A stretch of DNA of 64,000 nt. Source: Serinus canaria. Taxonomy: Eukaryota; Chordata; Aves; Passeriformes; Fringillidae. Both the position numbers and the translations under genes were made by a program. The DNA lies in the NCBI RefSeq assembly GCF_022539315.1, contig NC_066313.1, positions 71,241,934 to 71,305,933 of the forward strand. Direction: 5' to 3'. The notes under the pieces were generated by a model that made no database searches, was not told the origin of the DNA, and worked only from the letters and a program-made list of their open reading frames with translations. How positions within the stretch are numbered: the first letter of the stretch is position 1; each line of letters opens with the position of its first letter. Of the stretch, positions 10,331-21,446 are shown piece after piece.

Positions 10331-13300
10331 TCACCTTATATCTTTTGGCACAGTTTTTTGAAGGACATTCAAAGGAAAAGCACAATGTCAAGGGAAGAGA
10401 ATAAATTTTCACTCTTGGGTTATGGTTTTTAATTTTTTTTAAAATTTTAATTTATTTAAAGTCTCTCTAGATAAGATTCTCTGCAAACAGATAAGCAGGC
10501 TAATAGATACAAATAACACATACAGGTAATTAAAGTATTAAAGCATTCTTTGTCTTTACAATAAACTTGGCTCCACTCATATATCCTATGTTCCCTTTTG
10601 CCTATGGAAATGGAATTTAACAAAAAAAGATTTAAATTTTAATTTCTGTATTTTTTTTTTAGAGACCAGTGACATTTCCATTAGAGGTATCAGCTAGTAT
10701 TTTCCCCAGTCTTAATTTCTCCTGCCATACCATCATTCCCTTAAAAAGACTATTATAAGCTTGATGTTAGCAACCTGCTCTTCATTCATAAATTGAAAAA
10801 TCATAAAACCTCTGTCAGATTAAAAAACTGTGGTCTTGAAATCAGAAGAACAGAAGAGACTTCTCAGATAAGTGCTCCCCAAAGTAAAGCTTTTTCAGCT
10901 TTTTCAGCTTTTTCTTGAATTCTTTCATTGAGTCATAATTTTCTTGAAATCACATTAGTTATGAGACACTATAAGGAATAGATAACAGCATTATCGGGAT
11001 CCTCAGGTGGCCTCAACTAACTCATCTAATACTTAGACAACTTTTCTCAGCAATGGGAAGCACAGGTTCAATTAATTTTGGGAAAGAAAGAACTGAGATT
11101 TACCTTTTTTACTTCTTTTGCCTCTCTAACCATCAGATCTGTACAACATGAGGGTACTAAAAATAATTTTTTGTTATGGCTTTACACTAAGGACAATTTA
11201 TCTTTTCTCAGGTGAAGAGAGTGATATATCAATCAATGCATGAAGTATAATTTCAGATGATGGAATGGAGCTCTGGGCCCAGGAGCACATCTTTTGTGAA
11301 TTAGAATATCAATAAGATACTTAAATTAGATGTACTAGATGGCACAAAAATTATTTCCAGTTCAATCTTATTTTACCTCTTTTTCTCTAGACTTTTCTCT
11401 AGCCAGTATTTAGAATTATTTTAAAGTGTTCAATTTTATTAAATCTGTTCTATATGTAACGACTCCTAACAGGCAACTGGGGACAACTGCTGACAGGATA
11501 TGCGCCAAAATTCTACAGATTGAGATAGAATAGACATAATTGACTGTATTCCTGAGAATTTGCTGTTTCAAATTCAAGATATTTAATGAATAGCTACCTT
11601 TATCATTCTTAAAATTAATTATCATAACATTCAAAGAATTTGAACCTCATATGATTTGAACAGACACATAGAAACAATATTCTTCTAAGGGCAATCTTAT
11701 GTGCAAAGCTCTTGCAGAAGCAGAATATAAGGAAAGATAAACCTTTTATTGATGAACATATCTTTATTGAGCAACATAGCTCTCCTTATATGGAAGATAT
11801 CACCCAATTATAAAACCAAAAAAAAAAAAAAAAGCACCCCAATATTTCTAGCAGGTAAACATTGCTTAGAATTAACTTATGCAAGCAAAATTACTTATGC
11901 AAGCTCACTTTCTATCTGAACTCACACAAGCCAGTGCCTTAAGGAGTTAGTCTGATATCATTAATTAGTCTAGTCTCATTCATTTCAAAAAAATTAGGAA
12001 TTTTTCCCTTTTTGTAGGCTTCATATTTCTGACTTGTATTAGATTATTTTGCCATAATTCAAAGAAGAAGCTGAATTTATGGCATGTACTAGCATTATTT
12101 TCATGAACATGTCGTAGCTGTGGCCATTTTCTTCATCTTCCATCTTCAGTGACCTCGTTCCATTATGGAACTCAGTATAAGCTTGACCTGCTGTAAACAC
12201 TCAGAGGGAGCATTTTTAGATACATTATTATCTCATACTGAAGTAATTTTTAAAAACCAAATAATTCCAAAAATACTACACTATTGGAAATTTTCCTATA
12301 ATATGTATTATGAAAGCAACAACAAATAGTGGCCACTGATATTATTTATTTGAAAAAGATATGCAATTTCAAATTTGTGAAGCAAAAATTGATACAATGT
12401 GAGTGAAAAAGAAAATACCCAAGTATTTAAACAATATTAGCTAATCAGTATTTTAGGTAAGATAGGTCCTGGAACAAAGAATTAGCTGTATAGTATCTAG
12501 TTCTGTCACAGACCTCTGGTCTTAAGAAAACAACCACATACTGCGACAATACAGTGTTGCAGGGAATTTATTTCCTGGAAAAAGAAGAGAAAGAGGCCTA
12601 CACTGTGTTCCCATTACCACTTCTCAGCATTCCTGTCATAACAATATGGATATTAATAACTTTCTGATTGCAATAACAGTCTGATTATTAAATGCTTTCC
12701 AGTGAAAATACATAACATGTCCATGTAGTACGTTCCATTCTTTATTAATTTTTGATTACTTCAGACATGTACCTAATAAAGTAACCACATACCATTTTTC
12801 AACAATGTCTTTTGAACAAAACAATATGACTTTTTTTCTTTTTTCAGTCCTACCAACATATAAAAAGTTATTCTATATTTGCTAAAACTTACGAAAATCA
12901 ACACAATGTATGTCTCTAGAGAACTAAAACTACAAGAATAATTGATATTTAATTTCTATTTCTCTTTTTCCTCTTATGATTTTACTATTGGTATTTCATG
13001 TGTAAAATTAAGCAGCTAGTTATGACTTTCTTTATAGGTAAAATATTGAACATACATTGCTACTATCAAACACCATATTTAATATTTAATTTCGACTTCA
13101 GATTGCCAGTGAATTTTATTTACTAAAAGTTCATTGAGATGCTCCATTTTTTTTCTTTTTGTTCCCTTTTCTTTAATTTCTAATAAAAATTACAGTAACA
13201 TTTTGCTACAATAATTACAGAAGGCAGAGAAATATTTTGATCTGGATTTAATCCACCTAATTTGAGGCTCATAAATGGGGTATTTATACTGTAACAATAT

Positions 13301-14714
13301 TTTATGCTGGGAAGTGGTGAGTTGTGGAGGATAGTTCAGATAAGTAAAAATTAATTATTTCCATTTACCCAATCATGAGATTATGACAACTACACACTCT
13401 TATCTCAACTATTCCATTATAGTACTAAAAGTTAGATGAAACATATCCAAACCATTTTAACAGATTGTGAAAGGGTTGGGACCAATTGCATTCCTTTGAG
13501 AAAAAAGTTTCTATTTAGTAAGAAAAGAATGGCAGATTAAGAATATAAAATATTTTTTATTTTATTCTGACAATATAAATAATTTTATTTACCATTCTTA
13601 TTTTCTAAGAATAAAAAGTGTTCACATTTTTTTGAGAGACTCCTAGATTAAATACTTGAGAAAATTTTAACTATAAAAGCCCTTATTTTCTAAGGGGAAA
13701 CAGAAACTCTAAGCCCTAAGTTGCATTACTTAAAATATTGCAGTGCATTTCTCACACACAGAATTGCATAGCATTTTTGCACAGTGTCTCATACATCATT
13801 GAAATAACCCTGTACATAAAATTGCTTTCACCTTCAGAGACCACAGGGAAAATCCTGCTTTAAAACTAGAAGACAGGACAAAACCAGTTGCATCCTTTTT
13901 TTTTTTTCATGTTTGATTATATCAGATGAAAGAAAATTTACTTGCAGGATGATACATTTTGTCAAGGTTACATTCTAGAAGTTGAGACCCCCATTAGCCA
14001 GCAACTGAATTTGAGAAGTTACATTATTTTAATAGAAACCAAGAAGCAGTAGAGAACAAATTCCGGGTGACCTACCATTTATTGAAGTGAACTCTGAGCT
14101 GACTAACAGCATTTCCATTAGTTGTGCAGTGCTACAGGTCCTGATGGAATAAAGTCATATTCTCAGGGCTAGAGGTTATTTACTTATTGTTATTTATATC
14201 TGTGTTCTAGTAGTATGTTTAACAGTTTGAAGTTAATTTCCAAAGTCAAGGGGTTGTTTTGTTGGTGTTTTTTGCGTTTTTTTTTTTAAATGGCTGTCCC
14301 TTTCATTTAATGTATAAACACATGTCCAATACGTAAGCAGTGACTTGGTATTATGTTTCACTCTAGTGTCTCATCTCTAAAAATTGTGGCCATCTAGTAG
14401 AACTGCCTTTTAGTCCATGAAACAGACATTGGTTCTCTGTGACTTAGTGTTGTGACAGGACTATCATTGAAATCTATACAGAAGGACAAATGAAAAGACC
14501 CTTAAGTATTCTCTTCATTTTAGGTCATGATCCAGAAGGATTCTAACACATAAATCCCCCATTTGGTGAGACATTTAACTTGAAAATGCTGTGAACATAT
14601 TTCCAAACTTAGATCTCAGAAAAACTTATATGGCATAGGTATCTCAGGTGGAGGGAAGGATAGATCAAGAGGGAGCATTACTTATTGGTCTAGAAAATGA
14701 CAGACATGAGTATA
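10331..14714. other. Long AT-rich stretch without a recognisable gene
   Basis: No coding, RNA or named transposon signal is visible. Small items are three tandem copies of a 9-base unit at 10888-10914 and several A or T homopolymers (11817-11833, 13898-13908, 14280-14288). The longest open frame is about 72 codons. Confidence 0.55.
10888..10914 (+). repeat. Tandem repeat, three copies of AGCTTTTTC
   Basis: Exact 9-base unit repeated three times. Confidence 0.85.
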
Positions 14715-15120
14715 GACTGCCAGAAGAACTCCTTGAGAGCAGCAGAGAAGAACTTGGGAGTTCTTGTGGATGAAGGGCTGGACTTGATCCAACAGTGTGC
14801 ACACATAGCCCAGAAGGCAAATCACATCCTTGGTGGCAGTAAAAACAGTGTGGCCAGAAAGTCGAGGGATGTGAATCTCCTTCTCTATGCTCATGAGATG
14901 CCATCTGGAGTGCTGCATCTCCAGCTCTGGAGTCCTCAGCCCAAGAGAAACATGGACCTGTTAGACTGGGTCCAGGGAATGGCCATGAAAAGGATCAGAG
15001 GGCTGGAGCACCTCTCCTACGTAGAAAGGCCGAGAGACATGGGTCTGTCCAGCACAGAGAAGACTTCTGGAAGGATTCCTTGCATCTTTCCAGTGCTTAA
15101 AGAAGGTATATAGAAAGGAC
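14715..15120 (+). pseudogene. CR1 LINE fragment: dead C-terminal end of ORF2
   Basis: One uninterrupted frame from 14697 to 15110 encodes the end of the CR1 ORF2 protein, the part after the reverse transcriptase palm. Recognisable segments are NLGVLVDEGLDLIQQCAHIA at about residues 19-38 and MKRIRGLEHLSYVERP at about residues 97-112. CR1 ORF2 is an endonuclease/reverse transcriptase used for LINE copying. Only roughly its last 130 codons remain, with no catalytic motif, and the frame drifts off after residue 125 or so. The same peptide region is seen in the minus-strand CR1 at 37.66-38.05 kb (MKMIRGLEHLSYKDRLRE). The copy is 5'-truncated, as most CR1s are, and also lacks the usual 3' end. It is not a functional gene. 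Confidence 0.85.
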
Positions 15121-18060
15121 AAACAAAAGGGAAAACCAGGAAGGGTTATAAAAACAAGACAAGCAAAAGAGGGATTGGTTTGTGAGATTTTCTTTCCAAA
15201 CTAATTATGACATAAATATATGAAAGCACACAAAAATAACTTTATATTGCTCTTTGCAATATAATATATTGACTTTCTTACTCTTTCTTTCCACTCTTTT
15301 CTTGGTTTAGCACTCTTTTTTCCCCTGAAAACTGTACAGTTAAGTAGCTTTCTGGTTGTATTTTATGTTCACATTGCTATTTTTGCAAGCCAGTTCTAGA
15401 TAAGACAGACTACAAAATGCCACTAGTGTTTCTTTTATTGAAAAACTTTCTACTCTACGAATTTTCATAAAGATGTTTACCTTTAACAAATGTTATTTGG
15501 GCATTTTTTCAATTCTCTTTTCTGAATCAACAAGATTTATATTTTCCTATAAATCCTTTCAGATTTACTTGCCATTGTTAGGGTTTTTTTGTTTTAGACT
15601 TTTAATGGTTTTTACCACCATGACATCCAAACACATGACAAATGCCCATGGATTTAATGCCAGATCAAGACTTCTATTTTCCAGATGGAAGCTGGGACTA
15701 TGTTCCAGACCTCTCCAAAAGGGTTCATTGTTCAATTTCCATCAGAATCAATGCTTTTAGAGACACAAGACCTAAACAGTCGATTTAATCACTTTTCAAA
15801 AACACATGTACACACAGTAGGAAATATGTTCAAAGACTTCCAGCCGAATTTAGTTTGAAGATTCTGGAATTGCAACATGCAGAACAATGCTGCAGGAAAA
15901 ACAAATTATTCTTTTAGAGTCAGAATATGTATATAGTTAAAAACTGGCAGGAATCCATCCCTATGCCATTAGATGTGTTTATACTGAGAAATGGAAAAAT
16001 AAAGACAACAACAAAAATAGAATGTGGCTTGAAAAACTCCCTCTGCAGAAAACATTGCCCACAAATCAGAGCTGATTAACAAGGCCAGGAGTCTTTTCAT
16101 TGCCTTTCTTGAAAGCCATTGAATAAGAGCTGAGCTATTTTGCAGCCTAAAATCTCTGGCAGCTCTATCAATTCAACTAGTAATCCTCAAAAAGAAAAAT
16201 GGCTATTGGATAGTCATGGCAAATCCACAGCCATTCTTTGTTCTTCTTGTTTCTATGACATGTCTAAAAATTTGTGGCTGTCATGAAGATATGATACATA
16301 CTCCACAAGCTCTATATGTACTGTTCTTTTTATTTTTTTAGTTTTTAAAGTTTGTGGTCATCATTAGGATGATAAAATTCAAAATATTTCCTTCAAAAAT
16401 ATTTAGAGGATACATTTTTAATAACTTTTCTATAAGCACTGAAATTCAAAGAATATCTGAAGTCAGAAGGTAACTGACCAAGTCAGGTCAGCAAATTAGT
16501 AAAACTGTCTTGTGATTGGGAATCATCTGCCTCTCCTTCTTAATGTGCCATACTTGACTGAGGCTCAGGTGGGTCTGATGATGGCTTTGACTAATCTTGT
16601 CTCACCTGTTGCCACAACCCTATCTCTTTGCCAACTGCAGTTCTGAAGACAAAGATAAAACCCTTCCCTCTCTCTCCAGAAGCCACATGTTTCCTGCATA
16701 TACCACACTGGCAGTCTCAACTTTTCTTTACAGTCTTCCTCTGTTTTTTTCTCCATGTACTTTATGGTTCAGGCTCTTGCCTCTGCAGCATCTCTGGATA
16801 GCCCAGACCAGTCAACAGCCCTCATCCTTGTGGCTGTGCTGCTTATCCACGTACGTCCACCATTCCTACTCCTTGTGACTGTGGATGCAGTTAGACCACA
16901 GTTGAGAGGTGAGAGGCTACTCTTGCTGCAGAACTTGCCCTTCCTCTAGTCCAAAGCCTGGAGAAGGTCATCATCTCTTTAAAGCTCTACAAGTCCTTGG
17001 TCTTGAATACCAAGGACATCACCAATGCTTATACTAATGCGGTCTTTTATTCAAAGTCTTGTTATTGGTAAAAAGAAATGCATGACTTTTATGGAAGCAG
17101 GATTTATTGTTAATATAATTAATGTTTTTACAGTCCAGTCAATACCACAATCAACTCCGATTACTAGTCCAGTTACAATGCCAGTTGTCCATATAAAAAT
17201 CAATACAGAAAATTCTCATTCATAGCACATTTGAAGTAGTTCTACCATAACATCTTCCTACCATTTTTCTCTTTTACTCTGGTATAGGGGTTACACTTCC
17301 AACATTCTTCAGGAGCAGAGCTTGAAAATTTTAGGTTTCCCAGATGCATTTACCTATTAGAAAGGAAGGATTCAACAACTTGATGTTTTGCAGTTCTCAG
17401 AAGCATGGTACTTATGATGAATGTGGCTGACTCTCCCTGGGCCTCGAGTTAATCTTCTCCCTTGTCACAAAGGGCTTTCCTTCACCTCTGGGATCTTTCA
17501 GGCCATCATCCCTGGCCAGCTGATTGCAATCCCTGAGCTAATGGCAGTGATGTGATCATGGTAGTTCCAACCAGCTGCTTCCAACCAGCTTAAATCATAC
17601 AAGGCTGGCCTGCCCCCTGAGAGAGACCTGCCCTGCCACTGTGCTGTTAATGTTCTAAGGAGGGTAGCAAAAGCGTACGCTACTTGCAAGGAAAAGACAA
17701 CATCAACTAACAAACCCCATTTGAATGAAACTGTGATTATTTTCTTTTGTTTCTTTGCTTATTTTTATTTTTCTGAAAAATATATAAACACGTATTATGA
17801 AATTGCAGATGTCTTGATTTAATTTATTTGAAGTTTAAGCTGGCTAGGAAGTCAAAAGAATTGTCAATTTCTGAGAATTGCCAAAAAATACTTTGCTCTT
17901 TGTTTTTCTTTTAATGGAGTAACATACATTGTTTTTTTTCATGACCATACATTTTCCCTTATCTCAAAACAGTCCCGTCCTTTAGAAAATAATTAGCTAT
18001 TGAGTTGTAGTTGAACCTGAAGAATCCTAAGATGATTAACTTAGTTTTGTGACTCAGGCA
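15121..18060. other. AT-rich stretch, partly GC-richer, no recognisable gene
   Basis: The segment 15840-16200 is rich in complex, non-repetitive words and could be conserved non-coding DNA. Segments 16490-17000 and 17380-17710 are GC-richer and repeat-like, but I cannot assign them to a family. Open frames of up to 95 codons show no domain. No splice-bounded exon is convincing. Confidence 0.45.
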
Positions 18061-18129
18061 AAATTGTACTTTTCCATATACAGCTTTCCATATGCAGGAT
18101 GGAAAGCTGTATATGGAAAAGTACAATTT
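18061..18129. repeat. Perfect 31-bp inverted repeat (hairpin)
   Basis: Left arm 18061-18091 and right arm 18099-18129 are exact reverse complements over all 31 bases. They are separated by a 7-base loop, ATGCAGG. Pairing stops at once on both outer sides (A at 18060 opposite C at 18130). No similar element is seen elsewhere in the window. Either strand would fold into a stable stem if transcribed. Such sharp, perfect arms suggest a recent local inverted duplication (template switch) rather than an old transposon. Confidence 0.9.
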
Positions 18130-18321
18130 CCTTTTTTGGGAAAAGGTCATCCTCTTTTCAATTGCCACCAAACTGGATGGTTATAGAAAAAGTTATGGTA
18201 AAATATAAATATCTCCACCTTAAGCAAAATACACTTCAAGGATTTTGTGATTCACTCAGTGATACAGTTTTTCTTGTTGACTCTTAATGTCCCTTCCATA
18301 ATGTTCTTCTTTTTTAATACC

Positions 18322-18965
18322 ACAGAATCATGGAATCACAAAATATGCTGAATGGGAAGGGATCCCCAGGAATTAAGTCCAACTCCTGGCCCTGCACAGC
18401 ACTATCCCCAAGACTTAGACTATGTGCCTGAGAGCATTTTCCAAATGCTTCTTGAACTCTGTCAGGCTTGTGCTGAGACCACTACTCTGGCGAGACTCTT
18501 CCAGTCCCCAACCACCCTCTGAGTGAAGAATCTTTTTCTAACATCCAACATAAACATCTGAGTCAGGCCCTTCTCTTGGATCCTGTCACTGGTCAGGAGA
18601 GTGAACAGATCAGTGTCTGCCCCTTTTCTTCCCCTCAGGAAAGTTGGAGACTGCAATGAGGTCTCCCTGCAGTGTTCTCCAGGCTGAACAGATGCAGTGA
18701 CCTCAGCCACTCCTGATGCAGCTTCCTTTCAAGGCCTTTTACCATCCTTGTTGTCTTTCTTTGGACACTATGTAATAACTTAATACCTTTCTTCTATTCT
18801 GGTGCCCAAAACTGCACACAGTGCTCCATTGAGGTGAGGCCACCCCAGTGCAGAGCAGACCAGGACAATTCCCTCCCTTGTTTGGCAGGCAATGCTGTGC
18901 CTGATGCACCCCAGGACATGCTTGGCCCTCCTGGCTTCCAGGGTACTGCTGACTCATATGTGTCT
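18322..18965 (-). mobile_element. CR1 LINE fragment, 3' end at left
   Basis: Begins with CAGAATCATGGAATCACAAA, the reverse complement of the CR1 3' terminus. It then runs through the typical 3' UTR and ORF2 end: CAACTCCTGGCCCTGCACAG, AATCTTTTTCTAACATCCAA, TGTTCTCCAGGCTGAACAGA, AACTGCACACAGTGCTCCA. About 640 bp, one of the longer copies here. Minus-strand open frames of 70-82 codons inside it are remnants of ORF2 and UTR sequence and are broken. Confidence 0.9.
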
Positions 18966-19514
18966 CTGTATTTACTGTAGGTGAATAAATAAAAAAACCC
19001 TAAATCTGCAAGTCCTAGAATGTTATAAGAGTCAGGCTTATGTGAAAAGAAGGGTCCATTTTACTAGGATATTTCTCTAGAGAAACAGTTTTCATACAAA
19101 TAATTTATTTTATAGTTTCTTTTCACTGTAAATAACACACTGCTTCCCAGTCTCTTATACCAGAGCTAAGGATCAGAGCTGTGTGAAACATTCATTTAAC
19201 ACCTAGAACCTGTTGAAATGGAGCCTGATATTTGAGTTAAAATATGTTGTGCAAATTCCTACAATAAAAAGAAAATTTTGTAGGCAGATGATGGTATCGA
19301 GGCACATGTTTTACCAAATTCTTTAGCATTTCCTGGATTTGGGAACACACAGAACTCCTGATTTCAGACTGTGGTGGTGTCTCAATATGCAGTCATGCAC
19401 TATGATATTGTACCTCATCAAATCTGAAATATAATGTGACACATGTATTAACTTATTATTGATATGTAGAATAAGTGCACACTTTTGGATGCTTGCTAGA
19501 ATAAGTCTTATTAG

Positions 19515-19962
19515 AGGTCCAGAGGAGGACAATGAAAAAGATCAGAGCATTGGAAGTTAGAACACGTCTCCTATGGATAGAGGCTGAGTAAATAGGGGCT
19601 GCTCATCATGGAGAAGACAAGGCTCCTGAGACACTTTATTATGTCTTTTCAATACTTAGAGGGAACTTATAAGAAGGACGGAGAGAGACTTTATCATGGT
19701 GACAAGAAAAGAGGCAATTCTTTTAAACTGAGAGAAGGTACATTTAGGTTGGTCATAGGGAAGAAATTTTAGTGTGGTGGGGAGTGAGACACTGGAACAG
19801 ATTGCCGAGAGAATCTGCAGATTCCCCATCCTTGGAAATGTTCAGTGAGGTTGAAAGGACTTTGATCAGGGAAAGGTATCCTGGCCCATGGCAGGTGGGG
19901 TTAAACCAGACAATCTTTCAAAATTCCCTCCAACCCAAACCCCTCTATGTGATTCTATGAAC
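19515..19962 (+). mobile_element. CR1 LINE fragment with its 3' terminus
   Basis: GGTCCAGAGGAGGACAATGA at the left, ACTGGAACAGATTGCC in the middle and CCCTCCAACCCAAACC followed by GTGATTCTATGA at the right follow the CR1 order. The terminal ATTCTATGA is the characteristic 3' octamer region. 5'-truncated to about 450 bp. Confidence 0.9.
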
Positions 19963-21270
19963 TTTAACCCACTTGAAGCAGAGTTATTTGAAACTTCCTA
20001 TAGTGAACCTATTTAAACTGAATCCTTGCTTTTTTATGGACTTATGTCACCCTGGAGATTCTGCTTCAGTGACGAAACAGACTTGCATTCCATACAAGCA
20101 AACCCTCAACTGAGTATATATAATGCATAATTTACACAGTAAATACAGATATTTAGGAAGAGCGACAGCATAAATATATGAACATATAAATAAATAAACA
20201 TATATATATATATAAATATATAAGTAAAGATAAGAGTTTATGTGTAAAAGTATATCCACTAAAGCATCTAGAATCTAGACAAATAAACAAATTTTAAAAT
20301 GTTAATCCCTATGGCTGCTCCTCCGGATCAGAGTTCCTTTCAGAGAACTGAATTCTCTTGCTTGTTCATCTTTGTTGACCTAAAGATTCAGACTGACAAC
20401 CAAATTGCTCCCTGTCATCTAGGCTTTGACAACTGTTGTGTCTCTTCCTAAAAAAGGTGAAGTGATACAGTATTGTTTAACTCATTCCACTGTAAGTCAC
20501 TGATCATTCTAAAGTATCTAAAAAAAATTAAAAGTAGCAAAATTAGAGTATTCACATAAGTATATGCTCTTTAAAAATATATTTTTAATTTGCTACATCC
20601 AATGAAGTTCCCAGCATCAGATGGTCTGAAAAACTGCAAGGATGAAAAAATCCTCAAAATCTTTTGGATGGGAGTATGGGGGAAGGACTTGCTCTGGTGA
20701 GGCAATACCCTGCTCTGCACACCCCACCTACCCAGGCCTGTACCCCAACCCTGCAATGGCCACCAATCCCTGGCATACCTGAGAAAATGCTCCACGCCTG
20801 CCTATTACGAGAGTGACCAAATAAGTAGAAGTCCCACCTGGGGGAGGGGCTCAGGAAAGCCAAAGGGTACTTAAAGCAAGACATGAGGCAAACCTTTGTC
20901 TCTACCTCCTCTTGGGATTTCTGTCAGCTGCACATCACTAGAACCAGGAGTGGTAGCTGTATTTGTTCTTTTCTATAGTTTTCTGTCTTTCTCTCTTTCT
21001 AATTCCCTCTTTTTGGAGTTTTGATTGACTTAAAATGGGATGAGTAGCCAAGACAAATGGGCTAAGTTAGTGCTTTTTGAAGTATTTTATGTTGATTTAA
21101 TGTTGTACTAAACTTCTGCCAAAGTTTTCTAATTTTCTGAAGTTGCCAGTAAAGCTTTTTGTTGTTTTGACTTCCTGAAAATATCTTGTTGATATTTTTT
21201 CCATGCACCTAAATAAGAGTATGTGAAAAACTACAAGCCCTTTTGTGAGTCTCGTCGACAGAGTTTTCTG
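19963..21270. other. Mixed stretch, no recognisable gene
   Basis: A TA-rich microsatellite lies at 20171-20223. A GC-richer block at about 20640-20960 contains a TACTTAAAG box and then pyrimidine-rich sequence. It hints at a plus-strand LTR, but no polyadenylation signal or termini were found. Open frames reach 76 codons and are not recognisable. Confidence 0.4.
20171..20223. repeat. (TA)n/(TAAA)n microsatellite
   Basis: Run of TA dinucleotides mixed with AAAT units. Confidence 0.8.
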
Positions 21271-21446
21271 GGGCCTTACGTGCATGGCCAGGTTTTGATA
21301 GTGGTGGGGGTGGGGTGGGTACAGGAGTGGCTTCTGTGAGAAGCTAGAAGCTTCCTCCATGATTGGCAGAGCCACTGCTCTGAGATGGACTAAGGCTGGG
21401 TCAAAGAGAAATGGTGGTAATGCCTCTGTGATAGCATATTTTCTAT
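21271..21446 (+). mobile_element. U3 fragment of the repeated ERVL-like LTR family
   Basis: The sequence CATGGCCAGGTTTTGATAG, then GGCTTCTGTGAGAAGCT, then TGCCTCTGTGATAGCATATT matches, in the same order, the 5' part of the LTR at 48749-49430. It also matches the reverse complement of 61250-61431. Only about the first 175 bp of the roughly 680-bp LTR is present. An ATTGG/CCAAT-like site lies at 21362-21366. It is truncated on the 3' side. Confidence 0.75.

Noticed and set aside
16490..17710. GC-richer sequence with an AATAAA-like complement near 17100
   Set aside because: Could be a minus-strand LTR, but I found no termini, TATA box in order, or target duplication. Left unassigned.
18061..18129. 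MicroRNA precursor interpretation of the perfect hairpin
   Set aside because: A fully paired 31-bp stem with a 7-base loop lacks the bulges, stem length and flanking stem of animal precursors. A local inverted duplication is more likely.
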